From DAOTVC01 sp034437215 (GTDB taxonomy: Bacteria > Chloroflexota > Anaerolineae > B4-G1 > SLSP01), in contig DAOTVC010000063.1 in assembly GCA_034437215.1 (NCBI GenBank), positions 1-33,751 of the forward strand: a DNA stretch of 33,751 nucleotides, given 5' to 3'. The position numbers and the translations under genes are program-made. Numbering within the stretch: position 1 is the stretch's first letter; each line of letters opens with the position of its first letter. Below the pieces are notes generated by a model. That model saw nothing but the letters and a program-made list of their open reading frames with translations. It did not search any database and had not been told where the DNA came from. This document shows, in pieces, positions 23,501 through 28,609 of this stretch.

Positions 23501-24070
23501 GATGGAGCCTACCTTGCGGCTGACGACCTGCTCCTGGGGCATGAGGTAGTCGATGGCCTTGGGCGGGCAGGCCTCCAGGCAGCGGGTGCAGGGGAGGTAG
23601 TTGGGCGGCTCGTTCATGCAGCGGGCCATGTCGATCATGTAGGGGCCGGGCGCCGACTGGGGAATGGGGGTGTAGATGGCCTTTCGTACCGCCATCCCGG
23701 AGTCGTACTCGTTGGGCAGGAAGATGGGGCAGACCTCGGCGCAGTCACCGCAGCGGGTGCACTCGTCGGTCACGTAGCGTGCCCGCTGGCGGATCTGCAC
23801 CGTGAAGTCCCCCGGCTTGCCCTCGACCCCGTCCACCTCCGCCAGGGAGAGGATCTCGATGTTGGGGTGGAGATCCACCTCCGACATCTTGGGGGCCTCG
23901 ATGCAGATGGAGCAGTCGAGGGTGGGGAAGTTCTTGTCCAGCACGGCCATCACCCCGCCGATGGTCGCCTCCCGCTCCACCAGGATCACCTTCGCGCCCG
24001 CCTCCGCCAGATCGAGGGAGGCCTGAATGCCCGCTATCCCGCCGCCGATGACCAATATCGAATCGCTCAT
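20561..24070 (-). CDS. hdrA: HdrA-type flavin/FeS hub protein, duplicated Rossmann modules, C-terminal MvhD domain
   Basis: 1169 residues from ATG 24070 (an ATG 18 bases upstream would add six residues from repeat DNA). In order: NAD/FAD Rossmann fold ILVIGGGIAG (about 5-14); HdrA-type Cys motif near 53-56; ferredoxin motifs CTRCGDCAEVCP (about 104-115) and CTRCLEACPP (about 161-170); CxGSRDHRF...CSRFCCM (about 252-270); the HdrA block VCHCGSNVAG...ACSPKTHE (about 471-538); a second Rossmann LVIGGGIAGM (about 608-617); CVGSRQGEMGCSRYCC (about 773-788); CIGCLRCVQVCP (about 964-975) and CMGCGNCAAECP (about 998-1009); MvhD-like Cys-rich domain (about 1037-1150, FTCNWCSYAG...GCRLTDNGSDCHY). HdrA carries the bifurcating FAD in heterodisulfide reductase; MvhD passes electrons in. 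Two segments (near 328-347 and 739-762) and the last residues come from repeats. Confidence 0.93.
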   Translation of the reverse strand: MSDSILVIGGGIAGIQASLDLAEAGAKVILVEREATIGGVMAVLDKNFPTLDCSICIEAPKMSEVDLHPNIEILSLAEVDGVEGKPGDFTVQIRQRARYVTDECTRCGDCAEVCPIFLPNEYDSGMAVRKAIYTPIPQSAPGPYMIDMARCMNEPPNYLPCTRCLEACPPKAIDYLMPQEQVVSRKVGSIIVAVGYDMLDPRRMQEYGYGTHPDILTAMEFERLINSAGPTGGEIIRPSDRAHPEKILFVLCVGSRDHRFHRYCSRFCCMYSIKHAYQALDHGVDDVTVLYMDVRAYGKGFDGFWERTEDAGAKFVRGRPARIEAKQEPGGKGPKSEGQDTQYAVRSTLEVTYENTESARRVTEEFDMVVLANAVTPPEGLAELAERLGIELDADGFIRAEELHGGLVATTRPGVYAAGCVSGPKDIPDSVAEGSGAAAMALGHLTERYWPEPLDVEPVAGVETPRVGVFVCHCGSNVAGVVDVERVVEHALLLPDVVHADHQMFSCAGNTQAEIEEAIREHGITRVVVAACSPKTHESIFRGVLLRAGLNPYLLEMANIRNMDSWVHKFEKEAATVKAMDMVDMGVEKARRLAPLEISHLPLTQRALVIGGGIAGMTAAAALARQGFDTHLVERAGSLGGLLRRLEHVAPADLLAQRIVEAKERELVQTGVHIYTETEVETIGGVVGSFLVHLSSGEDLEVGAVVVATGSEAYAPAEFGYGDDERVITNLELEEALSYKLQVEGSEFVASEEPSTFNPELLTDAERVTFISCVGSRQGEMGCSRYCCTSMISQALQLRRMGKKVRVVSKDIRTYSRQAEELYEKAMRAGVQFFRYDDSLPPQEALRFEEGQLRLYDHFLNAELSIPTDLLVLVTGLRPTEDSLADQLKLSRSADGFYMELHPKLGPVETAVQGVYLAGAAQGAKDVRESMAQAMAAAGKAGALLARGVIEKEPLTARYTADKCIGCLRCVQVCPFNAIEQVGERGKPGAISIAEAACMGCGNCAAECPVDAIDMPYFTREQVLAQIDAALAQRPEEKVLVFTCNWCSYAGADLAGIEKRQYPTSSRIIRTMCSARFEEAFINRAFQQGAGAVLVTGCRLTDNGSDCHYNYANRFTEKRFQRWHKKLVRKGLDPDRLQLRWISAAEGKEFAEKLHEMDEVVKREGVKRE
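20563..20590. repeat. CACGTTTCACGC-type repeats forming the hdrA 3' end
   Basis: Short direct repeats of 7-9 bases (TTTCACG, CCTTCACG, TTTTACG). They encode the tail VKREGVKRE of the HdrA protein. The same motif recurs near 28042-28076. Confidence 0.6.
21782..21860. repeat. Inverted heptad element inserted in frame inside hdrA
   Basis: About five AGTTGAA-type heptads (21782-21816), a 16-base centre, then four reverse-complement heptads (21833-21860). AGTTGAAGGTTC and GAACCTTCAACT are exact inverted arms. Translation gives a Ser/Glu/Pro-rich stretch (about residues 738-764) between two normal HdrA segments. The layout equals the intergenic element at 24088-24195. Confidence 0.85.
23029..23049. 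repeat. Three exact TACTGCG heptads inside hdrA
   Basis: Exactly 21 bases, so seven codons; read leftward they give the peptide core TQYAVRST. The next ~45 bases (23050-23098) are rich in TTGCCCC/CTTGGCCCC-like short repeats and complete an insert of about 25 residues not expected in HdrA. The same heptad flanks the four-helix cassette. Confidence 0.85.
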
Positions 24071-24087
24071 TTCACCTACTCCGTTCA

Positions 24088-24195
24088 AAGTTGCGAGTTA
24101 TGAGTTCCAAGTTGGACCACTCAGGACAGACTACACCGAAATCACTTCGACTGAAGCTGGCAACCTTTAACTTTCAACTTGCAACTCGGAACTAT
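24088..24195. repeat. Inverted pair of AGTT-type heptad arrays between korC and hdrA
   Basis: Four heptads (AAGTTGC, GAGTTAT, GAGTTCC, AAGTTGG) at 24088-24115, about 45 ordinary bases, then five inverted heptads at 24161-24195 (CAACCTT, TAACTTT, CAACTTG, CAACTCG, GAACTAT). There is no ORF inside. The right array encodes the tail and stop of korC. Confidence 0.85.
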
Positions 24196-24706
24196 ATTCG
24201 TACCCCGCTGCGAACGCCTTGAGGTTCAACGGCAGGATCTTGGGACGCAGCGTCTCCTCCAGCGCCCGCTCCATGGCCTCCCGGCTCACCACGCCTGTCA
24301 CCGCGGTGAAGTAGCCCAGCATGATGACGTTGGCGACGATGCGCCGCCCCAGCTCCTCCGCCAGCCGTGTGGCGGGGATGGGGTGGACCTGGTCGCCCTT
24401 CTCCGGCATCACCAGATCCCCGTCGATGAGGATCATGGCCTCCGGCTTCGCCGTGGGGCGGAACTTGGTGTAGGCCTCCTGTGACATGGCGACGAGGATG
24501 TCGGGGCGCTCCACGAAGGGGTAGTCCACGCGCCGGTCGGCGACGACAACGTTGGCGCTCGAGGCGCCGCCCCGGGCCTCCGGACCGTAGGCCTGGGTCA
24601 TCACCGCCTCCTTGCCGTCGTAGAGCGCCAGCGCCTTCCCCAGCAGGAAGCCCGCCAGACCGATGCCCTGTCCGCCGAAGCCCGAAAGACGGATCTCCTT
24701 ATGCAC
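24167..24706 (-). CDS. korC: 2-oxoacid:ferredoxin oxidoreductase, gamma subunit
   Basis: 179 residues with the gamma-domain pattern: RLSGFGGQGIGLAGFLLGKAL at the start, then TQAYGPEARGGASSANVVVAD and RPDILVAMSQEAYTKF. I start at GTG 24706 because AGGAGG lies five bases before it; a GTG six bases further up overlaps that site. The gamma subunit completes the KGOR/VOR-type heterotetramer with alpha, beta and the ferredoxin-like delta, and sits near the CoA/TPP site. The last eight residues (SSELQVES) and the stop are encoded by the heptad array at 24161-24195, the same LxVES tail as EtfA, showing two genes ending in the same repeat. Confidence 0.92.
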   Translation of the reverse strand: MHKEIRLSGFGGQGIGLAGFLLGKALALYDGKEAVMTQAYGPEARGGASSANVVVADRRVDYPFVERPDILVAMSQEAYTKFRPTAKPEAMILIDGDLVMPEKGDQVHPIPATRLAEELGRRIVANVIMLGYFTAVTGVVSREAMERALEETLRPKILPLNLKAFAAGYEYSSELQVES

Positions 24707-24722
24707 GTACACCTCCTAAATC

Positions 24723-24770
24723 AGTCGCAAGTCGAAGGTCAACACGTCGTCACGTTCACACGTTCTCACG
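24723..24770. repeat. Heptads AGTCGCA/AGTCGAA followed by 8-nt ACGTTCAC repeats
   Basis: Three 7-nt units (24723-24743), then about three 8-nt units (ACGTCGTC, ACGTTCAC, ACGTTCTC). The stop and last codons of korB lie inside the second part. Confidence 0.75.
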
Positions 24771-25583
24771 ATCCACCGGCGCGTACGCCGGCTTGTTCCG
24801 GTTCACGAAGTTGCCGATGTAGATGGGGCGCTCCTCCCGCAGATCGATCTCCAGACCGTCCATGGGGATGTCGCGCGCCAGGACGCAGCGCTCGCGGTAG
24901 AGCTGCAGCTCCTCCAGACCGTCGAGGATGGCGTTGGACTTGCCGAAGCCCACGGGGCAGGCGGAGAGGATCTCGATGAAGCTGAAGCCCGGTTTGGTGA
25001 AGGTGTGGAGGATCTCCTCCTTGACCTGGCGCACGTGCAGCGTGGTCCAGCGGGAGACGTAGTTGGCGCCCGACGCCGCCAGCAGGTAGGGGAGGTTGAA
25101 GGGGTGCTCGGGGTTGCCGTAGGGCGAGGTGGTCGCCCGGGCGCCGAGGGGCGTCGTCGGCCCGCACTGCCCGCCCGTCATCCCGTAGTTGAAGTTGTTG
25201 ACGCAGATGACCTTGATGTCGACGTTGCGGCGGGCGGCGTGGATGAGGTGGTTGCCCCCGATGGCGGCGAGGTCGCCGTCGCCGCTGAAGACAGTGACCA
25301 TCAGGTCGGGATTGGCGAGCTTGAGACCCGTGGCGAAGGGGATGGGGCGCCCGTGGGTGGTGTGATAGGAGTCGATGTTCATGTAGCCCGCCACCCGTCC
25401 CGTGCAGCCGATGCCCGAAACGACCACGTGCTGCCGCTGCGGGATCCCCGACTCGAGGATCGCCTGGGCGTAGCAACGCATGGCGATGCCGATCCCGCAG
25501 CCCGGACAGAAAATGTGCGGAATCCGCTCCGAGCGCATGATCGTGTCCAACGGATGCGTGTCCACTACTATCGCTTCAGCCAA
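24756..25583 (-). CDS. korB: 2-oxoacid:ferredoxin oxidoreductase, beta subunit (TPP-binding)
   Basis: 275 residues, normal size. CPGCG (26-30) gives the first cluster ligands; SGIGCTGR (about 56-63) and SACPVGFG further on give the others of the proximal [4Fe-4S]. The TPP/Mg motif GDGDLAAIGGNH (101-112) with NNFNYGMTGGQ (about 129-139) is complete. It starts at TTG 25583 with GGAGG six bases upstream. The enzyme oxidatively decarboxylates a 2-oxoacid with CoA and reduces ferredoxin; the family is closest to 2-oxoglutarate or branched-chain acid types, and the exact substrate is open. korA, its partner, lies on the other side of the GxxExxY insert, so the operon has been split by about 670 bases. 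Confidence 0.93.
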   Translation of the reverse strand: MAEAIVVDTHPLDTIMRSERIPHIFCPGCGIGIAMRCYAQAILESGIPQRQHVVVSGIGCTGRVAGYMNIDSYHTTHGRPIPFATGLKLANPDLMVTVFSGDGDLAAIGGNHLIHAARRNVDIKVICVNNFNYGMTGGQCGPTTPLGARATTSPYGNPEHPFNLPYLLAASGANYVSRWTTLHVRQVKEEILHTFTKPGFSFIEILSACPVGFGKSNAILDGLEELQLYRERCVLARDIPMDGLEIDLREERPIYIGNFVNRNKPAYAPVDRENV

Positions 25584-25607
25584 TCCCCACCTCCATCATT
25601 CGTCTCA

Positions 25608-26249
25608 TTCACCACGGAGACACAGAGAACACCGAGAACATCTCAGAAATAAATACCTGACTCTGCTGAAAAAAGCCTTTTTACCACAAGGGCACGGAGA
25701 TTTTTTAAATTGGACTTCATAAAATCAGGCACAAGAGCGCTTTTTACAAAGATATTTCACTATCTCCTTGGTTTTCTCGGTGTTCTCCGTGTTGGAAGGA
25801 GTTTTTTCAGGACAGTCATACCTGTTTTCACAAGACACGGCGGGTAATACCATCTTTCAACACCGGGACATTGAAATTGATAAGCAATCCAACGCGACAA
25901 CCTGATAACTTAAGATAAGTCAGTAGTTGCGCTTCATGCACTGGATGAATTTCATCTATAGACTTCAACTCAACAACAACTTTGCCCTCAATCAGAAAAT
26001 CTAGACGATACCCACACTCAACTTTCTGCCCTTTATATTCAACAAGCAAAGGTTTCTCTTTCTCAAATGCAATACCACGCAACATCAACTCTCTAGCAAG
26101 ACACGTCTGATAAACAGATTCTAATAAACCCGGCCCCAGTGCTTTATGCACTTCAATTGCAGCCCCGATGATTTTCTTGGTCAGATCCTTCTCAATCAAC
26201 ATCTTTCCGCCCCTCAAAGACTCTGTGCTCTTCGTGTCTCCGTGGTGAA
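25608..26249. mobile_element. AT-rich insert with 16-bp perfect terminal inverted repeats carrying a GxxExxY gene
   Basis: TTCACCACGGAGACAC at 25608-25623 is repeated exactly, inverted, at 26234-26249. Beyond the 16 bases both ends continue as related CAC/GAG-rich tandem text (AGAGAACACCGAG against GAAGAGCACAGAG). A third, internal, inverted copy lies near 25768-25795. The insert is much poorer in GC than its surroundings and sits between korA and korB, which belong together. Its right end lies one base from the korA stop codon. One ORF, no transposase. Insertion is inferred from position, base composition and ends. Confidence 0.7.
25828..26202 (-). CDS. GxxExxY protein (PD-(D/E)XK nuclease-like)
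   Basis: 124 residues from ATG 26202 with GGAAAG upstream; a TTG start 15 bases earlier is possible. The name motif GLLESVY (G25xxE28xxY31) is present, and the core YRLDFLIEGKVVVELK supplies D68 and E78-x-K80, the spacing of a PD-(D/E)XK metal site. The strand RVGLLINFNVPVLKDGI closes the fold. The biological role of the family is unknown; the fold would allow nucleic acid cleavage. Codon use and AT content differ sharply from neighbours, as expected of a recent arrival. It is the only gene between the inverted repeats at 25608 and 26249. Confidence 0.9.
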   Translation of the reverse strand: MLIEKDLTKKIIGAAIEVHKALGPGLLESVYQTCLARELMLRGIAFEKEKPLLVEYKGQKVECGYRLDFLIEGKVVVELKSIDEIHPVHEAQLLTYLKLSGCRVGLLINFNVPVLKDGITRRVL

Positions 26250-26250
26250 A

Positions 26251-27435
26251 TTAATTTCCTGCGGAGACGCGAATCGCCCCCAGAATCCGCTCCGGTCGAA
26301 TCATCTGCCCCCCGGCGTGGTGGACGCCCCGCACGGGCCGGTCGACCAGCCGCTCCACCTCCAGCCGGATCTGCCCCAGGTTCATCTCGGCGACGATGAA
26401 GGAGCTCGCTTGCTCCGCCAGGTCGCGGAGGAGCGCCTCGGGGAAGGGCCAGACGGAGACGAGGCGCAGCAGCCCCGCCTTGATGCCCTGCTCCCGAGCC
26501 TCGTACACCGCCCGGCGTGCCGAGCGCGCCGTACAGCCGTAGGAGACGACGACGATCTCCGCGTCGTCCAGGTACTCCTCCTCGGTGCGGATGATGTCGG
26601 GGGCGTTGCACTGGATCTTCTCGATGAGGCGGGTAACCAGCGTCTGGTGGGTCTCGGCGGACATGTCGGGGAAGCCGCGCTCGTCGTGAGTAAGGCCCGT
26701 GAAGTGGACGCGGTAGCCTTCGCCGGCGTGGGCGATGGGCGGCACGAGATCCGGCTCGTCGGCGTAGAAGGGCATGAAGCAGGGGCCCTGTTCGCCCCGC
26801 CGTCTCTCGTAGTACTCCGGCGGGTGGTCGGGTTTCTTGCGCTCCCAGCGCGGAAGGGCGCCCGCCTCGGGGATCACCACCCGCTCGACCATGTGCCCGA
26901 TCACCTCGTCGCCCATGACCAGGACGGGGGTTCGGTAGCGGTCGGCGAGGTTGAAGGCGTGCACCGTCAGGTCGAAGATCTCCTGGGGCGACCAGGGCGC
27001 CAGCGCGATGATGCTGTAGTCGCCGTGGGAGCCCCACCGTGCTTGCATCATGTCGGACTGGCCCGCCATGGTGGGTAACCCCGTGGAGGGGGAGCCCCGC
27101 TGGATGTCGACGATGACGCAGGGGAGCTCCAGCATCACGCCCAGACCCAGGTTCTCCATCATCAGGCTCAGACCGGGGCCCGAGGTGGCGGTCATGGCGC
27201 GGGCGCCGGCGGCGGAGGCCCCCAGCACGGAGGCGATGCTCGCCAGCTCGTCCTCCATCTGCATGTAGACGCCCCCCACCTCGGGGAAGCGGTGGGCCAG
27301 ACGCTCCGCTACCTCCGTCGAGGGAGTGATGGGATACCCGCCGAAGAAGCGGCATCCTGCGGCGATGGCGCCCTCGGCGCAGGCGTCGTCCCCGTTCATG
27401 AAGTGCTTGCCCGTCAGGAGAGTGCGGTCGCTCAT
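26251..27435 (-). CDS. korA: 2-oxoacid:ferredoxin oxidoreductase, alpha subunit
   Basis: 394 residues. Pyrimidine-binding domain FFGGYPITPSTEVAERLAHRF (about 29-49), YMQMEDELASIASVLGAS, then ATSGPGLSLMMENLGLGVMLELPCVIVDIQRGSPSTGLPT, the standard KorA/VorB sequence with its catalytic-site Glu. Domain II follows (VSYGCTARSARRAVYEAREQG) and ends with EMNLGQIRLEVERL. It binds TPP with KorB and gives acyl-CoA plus reduced ferredoxin. The start overlaps the korD stop by four bases (ATGA); its Shine-Dalgarno GAGGAGGAGG is inside the Glu-rich end of korD, so the two are translationally coupled. Confidence 0.94.
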   Translation of the reverse strand: MSDRTLLTGKHFMNGDDACAEGAIAAGCRFFGGYPITPSTEVAERLAHRFPEVGGVYMQMEDELASIASVLGASAAGARAMTATSGPGLSLMMENLGLGVMLELPCVIVDIQRGSPSTGLPTMAGQSDMMQARWGSHGDYSIIALAPWSPQEIFDLTVHAFNLADRYRTPVLVMGDEVIGHMVERVVIPEAGALPRWERKKPDHPPEYYERRRGEQGPCFMPFYADEPDLVPPIAHAGEGYRVHFTGLTHDERGFPDMSAETHQTLVTRLIEKIQCNAPDIIRTEEEYLDDAEIVVVSYGCTARSARRAVYEAREQGIKAGLLRLVSVWPFPEALLRDLAEQASSFIVAEMNLGQIRLEVERLVDRPVRGVHHAGGQMIRPERILGAIRVSAGN

Positions 27436-27710
27436 GCCTCCTCCTCCTCGAACTCGGCGGTGAAGATGGCGAACTCCGGGCAGATCAGCGTGCAGAAGTC
27501 ACAGTGGACGCACGCCTCCTCCTTCCCCGGAGCCATCTCCGGGTAGTGGTAGCCCTTGGCGTTGATCTCCTGCGACTCCTGGAGAACCTCCTGCGGGCAG
27601 AACTCGATGCAGATCCGGCACCCCTTGCACCGTTCGGGGATGACGTAGACCTGCCCTCGGGGTACTTTGACCTTCTGGAGATTGAGGGGCGTGCGTGCAA
27701 AGACCTTCAT
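27432..27710 (-). CDS. korD: Ferredoxin-like delta subunit of the 2-oxoacid:ferredoxin oxidoreductase
   Basis: 92 residues with two [4Fe-4S] motifs: C28, C31, C34, C38 (CKGCRICIEFCP) and C67, C70, C73, C77 (CVHCDFCTLICP). AAGGAGG lies nine bases before the ATG. It carries electrons out of the KorAB flavin-free core to soluble ferredoxin or, here, perhaps directly to HdrA. It is the first gene of the leftward cluster and is preceded by a structured leader of about 225 bases. Confidence 0.92.
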   Translation of the reverse strand: MKVFARTPLNLQKVKVPRGQVYVIPERCKGCRICIEFCPQEVLQESQEINAKGYHYPEMAPGKEEACVHCDFCTLICPEFAIFTAEFEEEEA

Positions 27711-27745
27711 ACTCTACTGCCTCCTTCTGGGAAGCGGGGGGAGAT

Positions 27746-27794
27746 GGGTAGAACGCGGTGCCACCGGCAACCGCCGGTCCACCGTGCGTGACCC
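27746..27794 (-). promoter_or_regulatory. Strong leader hairpin upstream of korD, with a T-box-like core
   Basis: On the - strand the leader folds as GGGT-CGC-GGTG-ACCGGC, loop GGTT, GCCGGT-CACC-GCG-ACCC, about 17 paired bases with small internal loops. Its 3' arm contains GGTGGCACCGCG (27754-27765), which matches 12 of 14 positions of the T-box consensus AGGGTGGNACCGCG. The T-box stretch is normally the 5' arm of an antiterminator, not the 3' arm of an upstream hairpin, so this may be chance. A regulatory RNA element is likely; its class is open. The leader (27711-27934) shows no coding gene. Confidence 0.4.
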
Positions 27795-27939
27795 AATTCG
27801 CAGAGGGCGCGAACCAGGACGACGGTTTCATCTGCCTTACAAAGGAGCCTACGATCGGTGCTGCGACGACTGTCCATTGTCTCCTGTGAAGACGTCGAAA
27901 TGCAGGTCGGGCATGAGGAAATCATGCTACACCCATTGT

Positions 27940-27969
27940 ATCATACTTCTTAGGGGTGCATTGTGCCAA
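27940..27969 (-). promoter_or_regulatory. Candidate promoter of the kor-hdr-etf cluster
   Basis: On the - strand, TTGGCA (27964-27969) and TATGAT (27940-27945), spacer 18. The transcript would start near 27933, giving a leader of about 225 bases before korD. The rest of the gap up to the CIRCE sites (27970-28124) holds short repeats only. Confidence 0.5.
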
Positions 27970-28041
27970 AGATCACGAAGGGTGCAAAGGATTGTCAGTT
28001 CTAACGCTCCTTCGTATGGGTGTGTTTCACTTGAGTTAAAC

Positions 28042-28076
28042 CGAGGCGTGAAACGTAAACCGTGAGGTCCTCACGT
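28042..28076. repeat. Heptad-type inverted repeat (CGTGAAA/CGTAAAC/CGTGAGG)
   Basis: Three 7-nt units on the + strand, then CCTCACGTTTCAG in inverse orientation two bases on. It is an empty copy between the two divergent promoters. Confidence 0.6.
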
Positions 28077-28124
28077 TTCAGCCGCGGATAGCTCGCAACT
28101 GGATTGAAGCCCACCCATCACACT

Positions 28125-28151
28125 TTAGCACTCTCCCCTTGAGAGTGCTTG
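28125..28151. promoter_or_regulatory. CIRCE operator 1 (HrcA site)
   Basis: TTAGCACTC, nine bases, GAGTGCTTG: the CIRCE inverted repeat with two changes at the outer right end. It overlaps the -35 hexamer of the groESL promoter, where HrcA would block polymerase. Confidence 0.92.
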
Positions 28152-28179
28152 ACAAAAAAATAAAGCATGTTATTATAAT
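28149..28179 (+). promoter_or_regulatory. groESL promoter between two CIRCE sites
   Basis: TTGACA at 28149-28154. The -10 region TATTATAAT at 28171-28179 offers either TATTAT (spacer 16) or TATAAT (spacer 19). Flanking CIRCE copies show it is the heat-shock-regulated housekeeping promoter. Confidence 0.85.
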
Positions 28180-28187
28180 AGACAGTA

Positions 28188-28214
28188 TTAGCACTCTCGC
28201 CCTGAGAGTGCTAA
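28188..28214. promoter_or_regulatory. CIRCE operator 2 (HrcA site), perfect
   Basis: TTAGCACTC, nine bases, GAGTGCTAA: exact CIRCE consensus, lying at the start of the transcript, about 43 bases before groES. Confidence 0.96.
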
Positions 28215-28256
28215 TACTCTGGAGAAACACACATCAAAAAGGACGGAGGTAACAGT

Positions 28257-28562
28257 ATGAGCGTTAAGATTCGACCCCTCGGTGATCGCATCGTCATTGA
28301 GCCCTTGGAAGAAGAAGAGATGACCATCGCGGGCGGCAAGCTGGTTCTCCCCGACACGGCCAAAGAGAAGCCCCAGCAGGGTAACGTGCTCGCCGTCGGC
28401 CCCGAGGTTCTCGTCGAGGACGAGGACGGCAAGGTGATCGGCCCGCAGGTCGGCGACCTGGTGATCTACGCCAAGTACGCCGGGACCCCCTTCAAGACCC
28501 GCGAGGGTCGCGAGATGCTGATCCTGCGCGAGGACGACATTCTGGGCGTTATCGAAGAGTAA
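28257..28562 (+). CDS. groES: Co-chaperonin GroES
   Basis: 101 residues, standard length. It opens with VKIRPLGDRIVIEPLEEEE, followed by the mobile-loop region TIAGGKLVLPDTAKEKPQQGNVLAVGP and the closing LILREDDILGVIE. It forms the heptameric lid of the GroEL chamber. GGACGGAGG stands before the ATG. The gene is under HrcA/CIRCE heat-shock control and is 47 bases upstream of groEL in the same transcript. Confidence 0.98.
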   Translation: MSVKIRPLGDRIVIEPLEEEEMTIAGGKLVLPDTAKEKPQQGNVLAVGPEVLVEDEDGKVIGPQVGDLVIYAKYAGTPFKTREGREMLILREDDILGVIEE

Positions 28563-28609
28563 CGCCTCTTATTTTGCAATCTACCTGATTAAGGGAGGAA
28601 AATTGAAAT

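Noticed and set aside
21992..24103. Long open frame opposite hdrA on the + strand
   Set aside because: Antisense shadow of a GC-rich gene with strong third-position bias; no family features.
25608..26249. Ordinary insertion sequence
   Set aside because: It has inverted ends but no transposase frame; the single ORF is of the GxxExxY family. No clear target-site duplication could be read at its borders.
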